NCBI GenBank assembly: GCA_001430745.1
Contig: KQ482042.1
Span: 172,157-191,834 of the forward strand
Direction: 5' to 3'
Source: Auxenochlorella pyrenoidosa
Lineage: Eukaryota > Chlorophyta > Trebouxiophyceae > Chlorellales > Chlorellaceae
DNA length: 19,678 nt
A model generated the notes under the pieces. It did not search any database and had not been told where the DNA came from. It was given only the letters and a program-made list of their open reading frames with translations. The position numbers were made by a program, and so were the translations under genes. This document shows, in pieces, positions 7,459 through 17,804 of this stretch (position 1 is the first letter of the stretch; each line of letters begins with the position of its first letter).

Positions 7459-10400
7459 TCAGGCTGCTGTCTCGGTGCGCTCTGCTGCGAGCAGGGCGCA
7501 CAACTGCTTGTGCCCGCCGGCCCGCCAGTCGGCCGCCTGGCACGGCCTGGCGCAGCAGTACGCGCTCACGCTGCACCCGCTCCACCGTCTGCCCTTGGTG
7601 GCGGGGCCCAACTGGGAGCACTCCAGCCAACTGCACGACCGCAGGTCGGCTGTTCTGGCCGTCTCCAGCTTCAGCTCGAGCTGGCGCTCTGGCGCCTGCC
7701 GGTGTGCATGCAGGGCCGCCAGCAGCTGGGCGAGGGGGGGCAACGAGTGCTGGGCGTGCAAGCCCATGTCATGCTGCAACTGCTGAACGTAGGCGGCAGT
7801 CTGAAGAACATCCTGCATCTGAGCTTCGTGAGCACTCATGCCAGCCAGAAGGGCATCTTGGGCAGCAAGCAGCCCGGCCGCCGCAGTGTCGGCGGCCATG
7901 GCAGCCAACCTGGCCTCAAGGGTCGTCTCGCAAATAAAAAAGTAGAGAGCGCACAGGACTGTGGCGCACTCCTGCAGGAAGCCGGGCGAAGCAGTGTCAT
8001 TGTTGGGACAATGCCTGGCACGATACACACCATGCCGCAGACCCAGCTGATGCCCATGTTGCCGCCAGGAGTGAGACAAGAGGTGTAGTATTGCACCTGA
8101 TCCCACAAACAGCAGCTGTGACGCATGGAGAAACCCTGCAGCCTGCTCACAATAATCACCTGCACGGCGTCGTGAGGACAGCCAGCTGGGAGCACCTCCC
8201 CGGCCTGCAGCAGCCAGCGCCTGAGAGCGCCGCTGTCCACAAGTGCAACAGCTACAGGGTGCGCTCGTCTGGCAATCTCGATCAGCGAGCGCAGTGTGCG
8301 CGAGTAGTCTGGGCCAAAGCTAGGGGCAGCCTGCAGGAGAGGCAAGGCGTTGAGGCGACTTGCAGGGCTGGAGCTCCCCTGATCTGGGTCTGCAAGCAAC
8401 GTGTGGTGCATAGCCATGTGCCCTGTGCGAACAGGCAGGCAAGCAGGCTGCCTGCCCTGGGACCAGAGCCTGTGTTTCCCGCCGCCCTGCCAGGTCCCTG
8501 GCTTGCCTGTAGCATGTCAATGAAGAGGCGGCACACCGTCAGCAGTGCGGGGCTGTGTCGCAGGGCTCACGCCCAAAGGCGGCAATGAAGGACAGCTGGT
8601 GCAGGATGCTCTGGCACGGCTGGGTGTAAGGCTGCCCGCAAGCGACCCAGGTCATGTTGCTGACTGCACAGCTGCACAGCGCTGTGCAGCGTTTGTGCTT
8701 GCAGGGCCGCTAGCTGAGTCAGCAACATGACCTCCTGCATCCGCAGCAAAAAATCACCTTTTAAAGATTTTTTTGGAGGAGAGGGTCAGTTGTGCAGGAT
8801 ACGCAGCCTCTTGACCAGACAGAGAGTTGTTCACAGTGCACGAAGCGGCCCATGCTGCCCACACATGCATGCCCTTGCCTGTCATGAGCAGTGGACCCGC
8901 CCTTGCTGTCCTGAGCACTGGCTGCTGCCTTGAGAAGGTCGAAGCAGCTCAGGCACAGGCTGTGGGTACAGCCTGGGTGTGCCAGGTCTAGCACTGCCGC
9001 CCTCTGTGGAGGGGTGCAGCCCAGCAGGAAGTGCACGGCCCGGCAGGCTGTCTCGTGCAGGCGGCACAGCCGGCGGTCCAGGCTCCGCGGCAGCGCCCGC
9101 TGCTGCCCGGCAGCCTGTTCGCAGAAGCGCTCGGCATGCTGTGCCGTGTGCCGCAGCAGCTGCAGGCCAGCGGTTGGCGCCCCGCCCAGAGGGGTCTGCA
9201 GGGGGACGGCGCGGCAGAGGCTGGCCAGCTGCCAGGCTCAGCATTCCCGGCAGCAGCTGCAAGCTGGCGTCCACCGCTGCTGCCCACTCTGCCAGCTGCT
9301 CCGGGCTGCTGATGCTGGGGATGCACTGTGCAAGGGCTGCCACCGTGCCGACTGCCGCTGCTGCTGGATAAGGGCTGCTAGGTGGGTCGCTCCAGGCTGC
9401 ATCCGCCATGCTCCCTCCCGGCTTGCCCAGATCTTACATCGCAGAAGACAGCTCGCCGGGCGCAGCAGACAGCAGCAGCAGCCAGGCGGCTGCCAGGCGC
9501 GGCAGGAGCTGCACTGCTGCCCAGGCCGCCGGCTCGGGCGCCAGCCCCAAGGAGGCAGGCGGCATGGCCTGCAACGCGGCGCTGCTGCCCGAAGCCAGAA
9601 GGTCTGCCATTTGCATCTCTTGCGTCTCCTCTCTGGCCCTTCCGGCATAGCAGCAGACCGCCAGCAGGGCAGCGCTGCGAGAGGCGGCGCTGTCGCCAGC
9701 TGGCAGCAGGCTGGCAGGCAGCAAGTCCGGGGCCAGCAGCCGGCCTGCCAGTGCCTGCATGCGCTGAGCGCGGTCTGCGTGACGATAAGTGGATTGAGCA
9801 GGGCTTGCAGCATGATGGCGAGGCCATCGCCAGCGCTGGCCTGGGTCGCCTGTGCAGTGGCTGCTGCCAAAGGGGGGCCCGGCTGCAGCGCCACCGCCGC
9901 CAAAGCCACCGCGCCGTCTTCCATTGCAGCCAGCAGCCGGGATGCACGCTCCGGGTGGGCCTCCTCCTCAGCGGCAAAGGCGCCGAGTGCTGGGGAATGG
10001 TAGAGGTTGGCGGCAAAGATGGCGAGCAGCGCCAGGGCTCGAAGGCCGCGGGCGCCCCGCCCAGGGCCATCGGCCTGCTCGGCTGCACCATGGCACGCGT
10101 TGAAAGGCGGGGCGGGGTTGATTCAGGGCAACAGCATGGCGCAGCTGCAGCTGCTGCACCAATGCCTGCCTCAGCATGCAGACCGGCCTCCTGCTATCAT
10201 TGATCGTTTGATTATCACAGCTGGAGAGGCAGTGGAGGCCCCACCTTGATGAAACACCAGCGCTGTGCGCAGCGCGGCCTCGATCCACTCTCCCGCATCC
10301 TTGCCGAGGCTGCTGGCAAGCGCGGCGGCTGTGGGGCTGAGCATCTGCCCCTGCCTGCCAAGACGCTTCAGCACCTGATCCATGCACAAGGCCTGGGATC

Positions 10401-11017
10401 CCAGAATGCGGCCGAGCCAGCGGGCAGTTGCCGGCTCAAGGCGCTCGGCAGGGGATCCAAGAGCCCAGAGGAGGCGGCGGCTGCTGCCCAGCGGCGCAGC
10501 CACCGCGCTGAGCAGCGCTGCCTGCTGCTGGCTGCTCTGCCCAACAGGGCCCTCCGGGGCTGTCATCTGCACGCAGAACCTGAGCGCACAGGCGGCGCCA
10601 TCCACCCACTCTAGCAGGTTCTGCTCGGGCAGGTCGACCCCTGCCTGCAGCCGCGCGTCGAGCGCTGGCAGCGCGCCAGCCAGACCAGCAATGGCGCTGC
10701 ACACAGAGTGCAGGCGCAGAAACGACCCGTGATGGCTGGTTCAGCAATGCAGTGCTGTTGAATGGCCGGTGGGCGGAGCGGGCAACTGCCCAACTTGGGT
10801 GGTTGCCTTGAAGGCGGTGCTGCTGCCGGCGGACGCGGCGGACGGCAACCTCGGCTTACCTTGCCAGTCCAGCCGCCCCAGAGCCTTGAACCGCCGCCTC
10901 CACATCCTGCAAGGTTCTTTGGAGCTCCACAGTGGCCTTCAGGGCTACCAGTGCGGTGCCTGCTGCTGGAGCAGTGGCCAGAAGGCCTGTGAGGTGCTCA
11001 AGCTGCTGCTGCATCAT
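7459..11017 (-). CDS. MYND-type zinc-finger protein, frame-disrupted model
   Basis: Minus-strand gene with an Ala/Leu-rich helical body of unknown function and a C-terminal MYND finger. Well-supported exons: 11017-10860, 10696-10245, 10082 to about 9761, then 9760-9438 one base out of frame, 8330-8160, 7971-7459. Tentative: about 9314-8863 and about 8734-8507, each needing an internal frame change. The intron 8506-8331 starts GCAAGC. The last exon runs ECATVLCALYFF to the finger: CSWLEC, RRWSGC, SAYC, ARPCQAADW, GGHKQLC. The C-x4-C opening occurs in other algal MYND proteins; the expected Cys before SGC is Trp here. An in-frame ATG also exists at 11140, but the ATG pair at 11017/11014 looks better because a possible intron end lies between them. 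MYND domains bind partner peptides. The gene may be decaying, or the sequence may carry small indels. It is divergent from the Skeletor-like gene. Confidence 0.68.
8649..8733. repeat. Perfect 17-base inverted repeat around a 20-base palindrome
   Basis: AGGTCATGTTGCTGACT (8649-8665) is the exact reverse complement of 8717-8733. Between the arms lies the perfect palindrome GCTGCACAGCGCTGTGCAGC (8671-8690). The structure sits inside a MYND exon, next to where the reading frame becomes inconsistent. Confidence 0.93.
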
Positions 11018-11691
11018 TGCTGGCTGACTTGACGCCGCCTGGTGGCTGCCAAGGTTGTGTAGGCAAGATGGGCACACGAGTTGACAGGGCAGGGGTGTCG
11101 GGAGGAAATGTGAGAAATGAACGGATTGCTCTTGATTCATTTGTGGCTGCTCTGCATGGGTCTAGCCGCCAATGGCCTGCAGCCAGGCACGGAGGGGGGT
11201 TGCAAGGCGACTGCACCGCCGCCGCTGCCGCCTACCCGCTGACGGCAGCAGCCGCAGGCTCTCCAGAGGCATATGCGTGGGTCGGTGAATTGGGCTTGTA
11301 GAGTGCATCATGTGTCTGGGCACTGTACTCTTGGGAGAGAATGGTACAAATAAACGCTCCAAGCATTCTCCTGGTACAGGCCCCAGGGTTGGTGCCATTG
11401 TACCGCCGCCAACTGCTGGGCGCCCATCACTTCAAGCGGCCACGCCTGATTTTTTGAAAAACACTCCTGTAGCTTTATACATGTCGCTCAAGGTGCTTAA
11501 TGGCTTGATGGTACACTTAAATGCAGCCTCTGTGGGCCCTCGCAGCATCTCGGCCGCCAGATGGCGGAAGGCATCCCGCGCTGCCCTGGTACCAAACGCG
11601 CTTCGGAGAAGCCGGCGATTTGGGTCATCCTTGTAGTCAGTAACTCAAGAGGTGCAATTGTTGCTGAACAAACAAACCAAACTCGCCCGCC
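11018..11691. promoter_or_regulatory. Divergent intergenic region, MYND (-) / Skeletor-like (+)
   Basis: About 670 bases separate the two start codons and should hold both promoters. The right half (about 11330-11691) is duplicated upstream of the DM13 gene; the left half is not, so the shared half probably serves the Skeletor-like gene. TTTATAC at about 11472 lies roughly 220 bases before the ATG, and the leader GAACAAACAAACCAAACTCG directly precedes the strong start context GCCATGG. The motif assignments are inference. Confidence 0.5.
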
Positions 11692-14476
11692 ATGGCTGCG
11701 CTCGCGCGCAGCGTCCCACTGTGCGCCGCTTTGGCGCTGGCTCTCGCTGCATCCGGTAAGGGAGCGACTTGAACAATATTTTCGCCGGATGGGCGGCGCC
11801 AGATGCATGCGCTGGGGTAGCTCGGTCACCCGGGCGGCCGCGGCCGTCACTGCCGCTGGGCAACGTGGGCTGCCACAGCTACTGCTTTGTGTGGGTCACC
11901 TGCCCGCTGCTGCACTGCCTTTGTCGTGCACGGTGGTATTGAGCGAGGTGCACATCAAGAACAAGCGTGTGTGTCGCCATGGCTGGTGCCGGCACCGGGC
12001 CGCTGCCCATTGTACCAGCGCTGCAGCCCACATAAGCTACCCTCCGCCCTCCCTGCAGTGCACGCTGCCTGTGGCACCGCCTCACCGTTTGTCGGCTTTG
12101 AGGGCAGCCTCACAGAAATGGAGCACAATGTAAGAGCCCTGGCTGTCGCATGTCAAAGCGCTCTTGCCTGTAGCCGCCCTTCCCTGCTCACGCGCCTCGC
12201 TTGGTACATAATGTGCTGGTGGCGGTACAGCCATCGCATCGGTGCACCTCCAAGCCTCACCTGGCTGTCCCTCAATTCCTCATGCTGGAGTTTCTGGTCC
12301 CTGCAGGTAGGCGGCAAAGTGCGTATCCTTGACGACTGCACCTTTGAGGTGAGGCCTGCTTCGACTGAGCAGTCAAAGCAGGCACGTGTGCAGGCGGCGT
12401 CCTCTGTCGCTGGGACCTGCGTGCACGCTGCGCACATTGGCAGCATCACGACCTGCCTGCGAGGGCCGGCTCCCCCTTCCAGGTGACGGGCTTTACTTAC
12501 GACGGCGACGCCCCCGCCGCCTACTGGTGGGGCGCGCCCTCCACTGACAATGGCGACATCCGTGGCAGCGGACGGCGCATCGCGGAGATGCGTGTAGACA
12601 GTGCCTATGACGGCGAGACGGTGAGCCAGCTGCGTCGCGCTGCACAGTCACCTGGCGGATTGGGCGTTGCAGTCAGACAAGAGCTTGAACCCAAGGAGGC
12701 CTGGCTGGGTGCAGCGTTGCGCTAAGGCCCAGCAGGGAGCGGCGGCGCACGCCACGCTGGGCGCGCCGTAGGGTAGGGAGCGACGGAACTGCAGTCCCCA
12801 CCCTTGATCAGCACCCCTTCCACCGCACCTGGCAGCTGTGCAACTTCGCGCTCCGCAGACCTCCCCGCTAGGCAGTGTGTGCTCCCTGCAACGGCCTCTT
12901 TGCCCCTCCTGAGCCTCGGAGCTTGGACCCTCCTCCCTGCCTGCTGCAGCTCACCGTGACGCTGCTGGATGGCGTGTCCTGGGACGATGTCCCCTACCTG
13001 CTGCTGTGGTGCGAGGAGTATTATGCAGATTTTGGGCACGTCCAGCTGGAGAAAGGTGGGTGTCCCTGGGCACCGCTTCGCAGGATGTGCGACGCCGGCT
13101 AGCTGCGGAAGCCACTGCCCTGTGCACCGGCCTCCTTCAATTGTTGTATTGTATGGTGCATCACCACAACTGCGCTTCAACGCCAACAAATTAACCTTTT
13201 GGTAAAATGCCTGCAGTTTCTAGTCCTTCTGTGCCGGAGCCAGAATCCCCGCCACCTTTGCCTGCTGTGGAGCCCTCCCCAGTCTCCCCGCCAGCACCCG
13301 AGGCCCCTCCCTCCCCTGCTGTGGCGCCAGGCCCAGGCAAGGTCGTGTGGCATTGCCACGGACTGATGATCAATTGACTGCTGATCAATTGACGCGCTGC
13401 AAGCGACGCACTTGGTTCATTCATCACGTGCTTACTGATACTGCCGTGAGCCAATTCTGCAGCAGTGTTGCCATCAGGAGCTGGCATTCCAACCGCACTC
13501 GACCTTGCTCTGCCTCTACCCTGCCGCAGAGGGAGTTGCCTGCGGAAACTCCTCCCTGTATGTTGGCTTCACAGGGGAGCTGGAGGGAGGGCAGGACGGG
13601 GTGAGGCGGCAGAGGCCGTGGGATGCCGGGCCCTGCGGAGGCGTGGGCTGCTGTGCTTTTCCGCCACGTAGTTGGTGCTGCCACCTGAAAGCAGCAGATG
13701 CATGCTGGCGTCCCCTCATGCATTTGAACCCTGGCTGATCCGTCGAGCCGCACCCCGGCTTGAAGCAACCCTGCAGGTTGCCGGCAGCTTGCGTATTGTG
13801 GACGACTGCACCTTGCTCCTGGAGGACTTCAGCTTTGACGGCGCCGCCCCCGCTGTGCACATCTGGGGCGCCCCCTCCTTGGACAGCCGGGACATCCAAG
13901 AGCAGGGGCGCCGCATCTCGCCCCTCCATCTGGACCGTGCCTATTCCAACGAAACAGTGCGAAACGCAGAGATCCTTGTGCCCGCAGTGATCTGTGCGTG
14001 TGCCTCCTGCATGGCTGCACGCCTGCGTGGCTTTTAGGATGTTGGAGCATCACTGCAGCCTTGCGCACCTGCAGCATTGCCCCAGGGGCAGCCCTCACCG
14101 TTCGTCTGGCCCTTCACTCGCATGTCCCACCCCTGCCCGCCTGCGCTGCCTGACTGCAGTTCACTGTGCGGCTGGAGCCGGGCCTCTCCTGGGACATGTT
14201 CCCCTACCTGATTGTGTGGTGCGAGTCATTCAAGGCCGACCTGGGCCACGTGGCACTTGCAACCGAGGGTAAGGGCACAGACTTATGCTGGGCTTGGGTT
14301 CGCGTCTGAGCAGGGTGGTGCAGGTCGCTAGTTTGCCCTGCCCCATGAGAGCCTGCGCGCTGTGCATCCGCCGCATTCCAGCTGCTCCCTGCACCCCGTA
14401 CACACACAGTCACGCCCTCGTACCCCCAGCTTCCACCCTTGCAGCTGCGCCCGCTCCTGGGCCCTCTATTGAGTCC
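11330..14476 (+). repeat. Inverted repeat arm 2 (partner 3742-6870)
   Basis: This arm covers the upstream flank and exons 1-9, plus the start of exon 10, of the Skeletor-like gene. Exon lengths match the other arm at 71, 42, 138, 106, 71, 180 and 109 bases. Only exon 1 (64 against 70) and the linker exon (120 against 63) differ. A spacer of about 4.4 kb separates the arms. Confidence 0.85.
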
Positions 14477-16980
14477 ACCGGCCTGGGCCTGGCGAACTGC
14501 CTGGAGCTTAAGAAGGGCTATTACAACCTGCACTGGGAGGTGAGCAGGCACCCGCACCCGGCTGGCGCCGGCGCCCACGCAGAATTGCATTACCTTGAGT
14601 AATGCCGAGGCCCTTGAGGCCTAAAAGCCACTCACAGTGCAGCTTGCATGATCGGGCTGTTGATATCGTTTGGTGCTGATGCGGTCTCAATGGTGCGCCG
14701 CTGCCTGCCTTGCAGATGTCTGAGTCCGGGCAGGAACTCATCATTGGCCTGGAGGGCCGCGTGGGGCCCGGCAACCGCTGGATGGGCTTTGGCTTCTCTG
14801 CTCCGAACGCCACCGACGTCACCATGCCCGGCTCGGATGCTGTTGTGGGTGAGGCTGAGTGAAGGGTGTGTTGGTGTGTGTCAGCTGGCAGCAGGGGCTA
14901 GTTCAGGGAAGCTTAGGGCTGGCAGATGCTGCTGCCCGGAGGCATGCAGCCAGGCACTCATCCTCCATGCATGCACACCGTGATGCAAAACGTTGCGCCT
15001 GCCTCCACTCCCGCAGCCGGCATGGTGGCAGGGGAGTGCTTCGCTTACGACTACTTCCTTCAGGCAAGCCAGGCTGCTCACCAGTGCAAGGACACCCCCA
15101 TCAAGCCAGGCAGAGCGAAGCGCTTGCCCCAGCTGGGTCACACAGGCGTTTGTCCCTTGCTGCTGGTGCCGACCCCTTTCTTTCCACCCGTGCCTGCAGA
15201 GCCGCTCACAGTGCTCCTTCACCGAGAGGTCCGGGGTCTGCCCCGACTTTGGGCTGTCGGGCAACGGGAGCGACAACCAAGTGCAGCTGCTGTCCTGCGA
15301 GAAGGTGCGCCCGCACAAGGAGGGCGCTTCCTCCGACCCTTTGCCGTGGCAGCGCCGCAAAGCATGCCGAGCTGCCAAGCTTGTCCAGCAGGCTGCAGCC
15401 CAGGCGCAGCCACGAAGCCGGGCAGCAGCTTACTCTGCCAGCCGGGCTAGGGGAAGCTCACTTGCTGGACCCTGGCGCACTGAGCGTCCCAGCAGCAGCC
15501 CCCAGACAGGACAGACCTGCTGCACACCTGCCCGCCCTGCGCAGGTCGGCGATGTGCTGGCTGTGATGCTCATGCGCCCCATCGCTGGCTCAGATGCCTG
15601 GGACCGCAGCTGGCCGCTCGACGGGAGCGGCTTCCCGGTGTGGGCCATGGGGCCTGTCAGCGAGGGCAGCACCGCCGACAAGCCGGTGGTGCTGTACCAC
15701 CGCCTGCAGGTGTGTGTGTGTGTGTGGTGGTGGTGGTGGTGTAGGGTGATGGGGAGGGGGGGGGGGCGGGGGGGGGCGCGCATGGGCAGGCAGGCCTGGC
15801 CGGGGTGTGTGGCTGGGCAGGCAACCCAGGCGGTGTGCGTGTGGGGGCCGACTGCCGAGCCTGGGCGGCCCCGCGCCCACCCATGCCGCCGCCGCGCCCA
15901 TCCCCTCTGCAGCTGCCTGGTGCCGCGTCAGAGGAGATTGTGCACGCCCCTGTGGGCCAGGGCTACCGCATCAACCTGGGCGCGCCATCGGCACCCTCCA
16001 GCTGTGCCCCTCTGCTGGCCGCTGCTAGCATGACGCCCGCGCCTGAGCCAGGCGCCGAGGCTGGCGGCGCTGCCCCTGAACCTCAGGGTGGAATGGTGGC
16101 TACCCTCAGGGGGGTGCAGCAATTTGATTTCGTCACTGGTGGTGAGCGGGCACAAGCGGGAGGCATGGTCAGGGGTGGGGGAGGGGTGAGGTGGAAGGAG
16201 GGAGGCAGCCCTGATTCACCAGGGGATGCACTGCAGCATGCACCGGCAAACTGCCCCTGCGCTCTCCCTGGTCTGCCGCCCTCTGCCCGCAGAGAACAAG
16301 CACTACCCCAACCCGCCCGGCTGGGGGCTGTCCTACCACGTGAATGGCGAGGAGTCGCCGGTGCTGGAGGTGGTGAGGGGCACCACCTACACCTTCCGAG
16401 GCAAGCGGCAGCTGGGCCCTGCGTACCAGGGCATGCAGTCATCCTCGGCTGGGGCCGTGCTTCCCGGGTTTTAGCATGTATCTCCTTCCAGCAGGCAAGG
16501 CCCGATACCCAGCTGCCCTCCCAACCTGGCGATCCTGCATCCTGACCTGCCCCTTTTCTTCCATCTTCCTGCCCCTCCAGTCTTGGCTGGCGAGCAGCAC
16601 CCGCTGTACCTGACGAGCAGCATCGTGGGCGGCGGCTCGTACGGCAACTTCACCGGAGAGACAATCTATGCCGGCGGGCTGGACGCCCACGGTGCGCGGG
16701 CAGGGGCCTGGAGTGGTGGCAGACATGGCTGGCGGGCACAAGGGCTTTACGGGCAGCTACGCAGGCTTCAGACATGCTGTTTGCAGTGCAGACTGCCTCC
16801 CAGCCAACCTGCCTGCCTGCCTCCACACCCAGCCCCCTGCTCGTGCCCCCCGCAGGCACCCCGGAGCAGCCTTTCCTGCTGGTCTGGACCCCCGATGCCT
16901 CCACCCCTGGCCTCCTGTACTACCAGTGCACCGTCCATCAGAAGCTGGGCTGGGAGGTCCGCGTGGTGGATGCCGCCTGA
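11692..16980 (+). CDS. Skeletor-like protein: DM13-DM13-DOMON-cupredoxin-like
   Basis: Exons: 11692-11755, 12059-12129, 12307-12348, 12483-12620, 12950-13055, 13217-13336, 13530-13600, 13777-13956, 14160-14268, 14430-14539, 14716-14848, 15017-15063, 15200-15304, 15545-15709, 15913-16141, 16293-16400, 16581-16691, 16856-16980. Total 2034 bases, 677 residues, every phase consistent; introns 6, 12 and 16 start GCAAG. Signal peptide about 1-25; DM13 about 30-140 (C56, C126) and about 185-300 (C215, C285) joined by a Pro-rich linker; DOMON about 315-490 with WMGFGFS (M360) and VVLYHRLQ (H484) as candidate heme ligands; C-terminal domain about 560-677 with YPNPPGWGLSYHVNG, HPLYL (H606) and YYQCTVHQKLGW (C661, H664), a cupredoxin-like metal-site pattern. 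The order matches animal Skeletor and resembles plant DM13-DOMON proteins, but no cytochrome b561 helices follow. I infer a secreted or lumenal electron-transfer protein. There is no evidence for the spindle role that gave Skeletor its name. Confidence 0.92.
15710..15778 (+). repeat. (GT)n/(GGT)n/poly-G tract at a 5' splice site
   Basis: The donor of Skeletor-like intron 14 opens directly into a GT run, then GGT repeats and G runs of up to nine. The transcribed RNA is therefore extremely G/U-rich from the first intron base and could form G-quadruplexes. Confidence 0.88.
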
Positions 16981-17804
16981 GGCGGCAGCATCCCCCGCAG
17001 CCACCTATGGAGGCGCCGCAGCGGGGTCCCGCCACTCGAGCTGCTAAAGCTGGCTGGCTGTAGTCCGACGTCTTGATTAAAACCGTCAGCCGCGGCATCC
17101 TGGGCACGTCGACGTCGACCCTCGTAAGCTCCCGTCAGCCGAAAGCCAGCGCTCATGGCATGGCTTGCACTTTCGCGCCAGCCCATCATGACTGATTCCT
17201 CCTTTTCCGGCTCTCTGTATCAAATCTGCACACTTCCGCTTCCTGGTGCTCTTCTATCTCAGCAACTGAACCTCCTGCCTTCTGATCCTCTGCAACCAAA
17301 CGCTCGTCCTGATCAGCCCTTCACAGATTTTGCTTTGACATTGACGCCGACTGCCAAATGGCAAGCTGTAAGCAAACCAAGCTGGCCGCCAGGTGGCCTC
17401 TGCAGCGCCGGCAGGGCAGCAGGCAGGCTTCGCTCGGCGACCTGGTGAGGAGTTGAGCGCACCAGGCGTGAGCTCCGCAGCCAGTGCCAAAGGCACTGCC
17501 AGATAATGTCGCCCTTCACACAGCCGGTGCCAGGCTTGCTCCTGGAAGCAGCGTGCAACCATTACAGTACAGCCATCATGGTGTGGCAAGCGCACCGTCA
17601 ACACCTGCCAGGCCCAGGTCCTGGATCTGTTGCTGCAGGGACTTGGAGGTTCAAAAGACGATGGGCATGGCAAACAAGCAGTCGCAACATTGTGCAATAC
17701 TGAACAAGGTGAAATAATCATGGCAGGTCTACGGGTCAGGAAGGGTAGCCAGGAGGGCACGCTCACATGCTGCTAGGGTGCAGCCCAAGCGTGGCAAGCC
17801 TGGG
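16981..17804. other. Convergent intergenic region, Skeletor-like (+) / ABCG (-)
   Basis: No exon is supported on either strand. The left part should be the 3' UTR of the Skeletor-like gene, since TGTAA occurs at 17367-17371. The right part should be the ABCG 3' UTR. Its base composition is less GC-rich than the genes. The open frames here lack family resemblance and codon character. Confidence 0.55.
17367..17371 (+). terminator. Candidate TGTAA poly(A) signal
   Basis: TGTAA is the usual chlorophyte polyadenylation signal. This copy lies 387 bases after the Skeletor-like stop, a plausible 3' UTR length. A 5-base motif occurs by chance, so this is only a candidate. Confidence 0.4.

Larger units (their letters stand above)
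6950..7650 (+). repeat. Direct repeat R1' (partner 2640-3340)
   Basis: Same order as the partner: PDI tail (+), about 430 bases of 3' flank, MYND gene tail (-). Here the MYND part belongs to the long gene and the PDI part is a fragment. Edges are estimated by eye. Confidence 0.8.

Noticed and set aside
8930..10203. Long plus-strand open frames (357 and 273 codons)
   Set aside because: Cys/Arg/Gln-rich mirror images of the Ala/Leu-rich MYND gene on the minus strand, whose exons join at good splice sites.
13366..13392. Two TGATCAATTGAC direct repeats as a possible site-specific recombination or binding site
   Set aside because: Only two short copies inside an intron, with no matching element elsewhere in the window.
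14859..16033. Plus-strand open frames of 235 and 346 codons in the Skeletor-like gene
   Set aside because: They cross introns; only short parts coincide with real exons (15200-15304, for example). The DOMON exons switch frame at splice sites.
17254..17766. Minus-strand 170-codon open frame in the convergent intergenic region
   Set aside because: No recognisable domain and no homologous partner; it lies where two 3' UTRs are expected.
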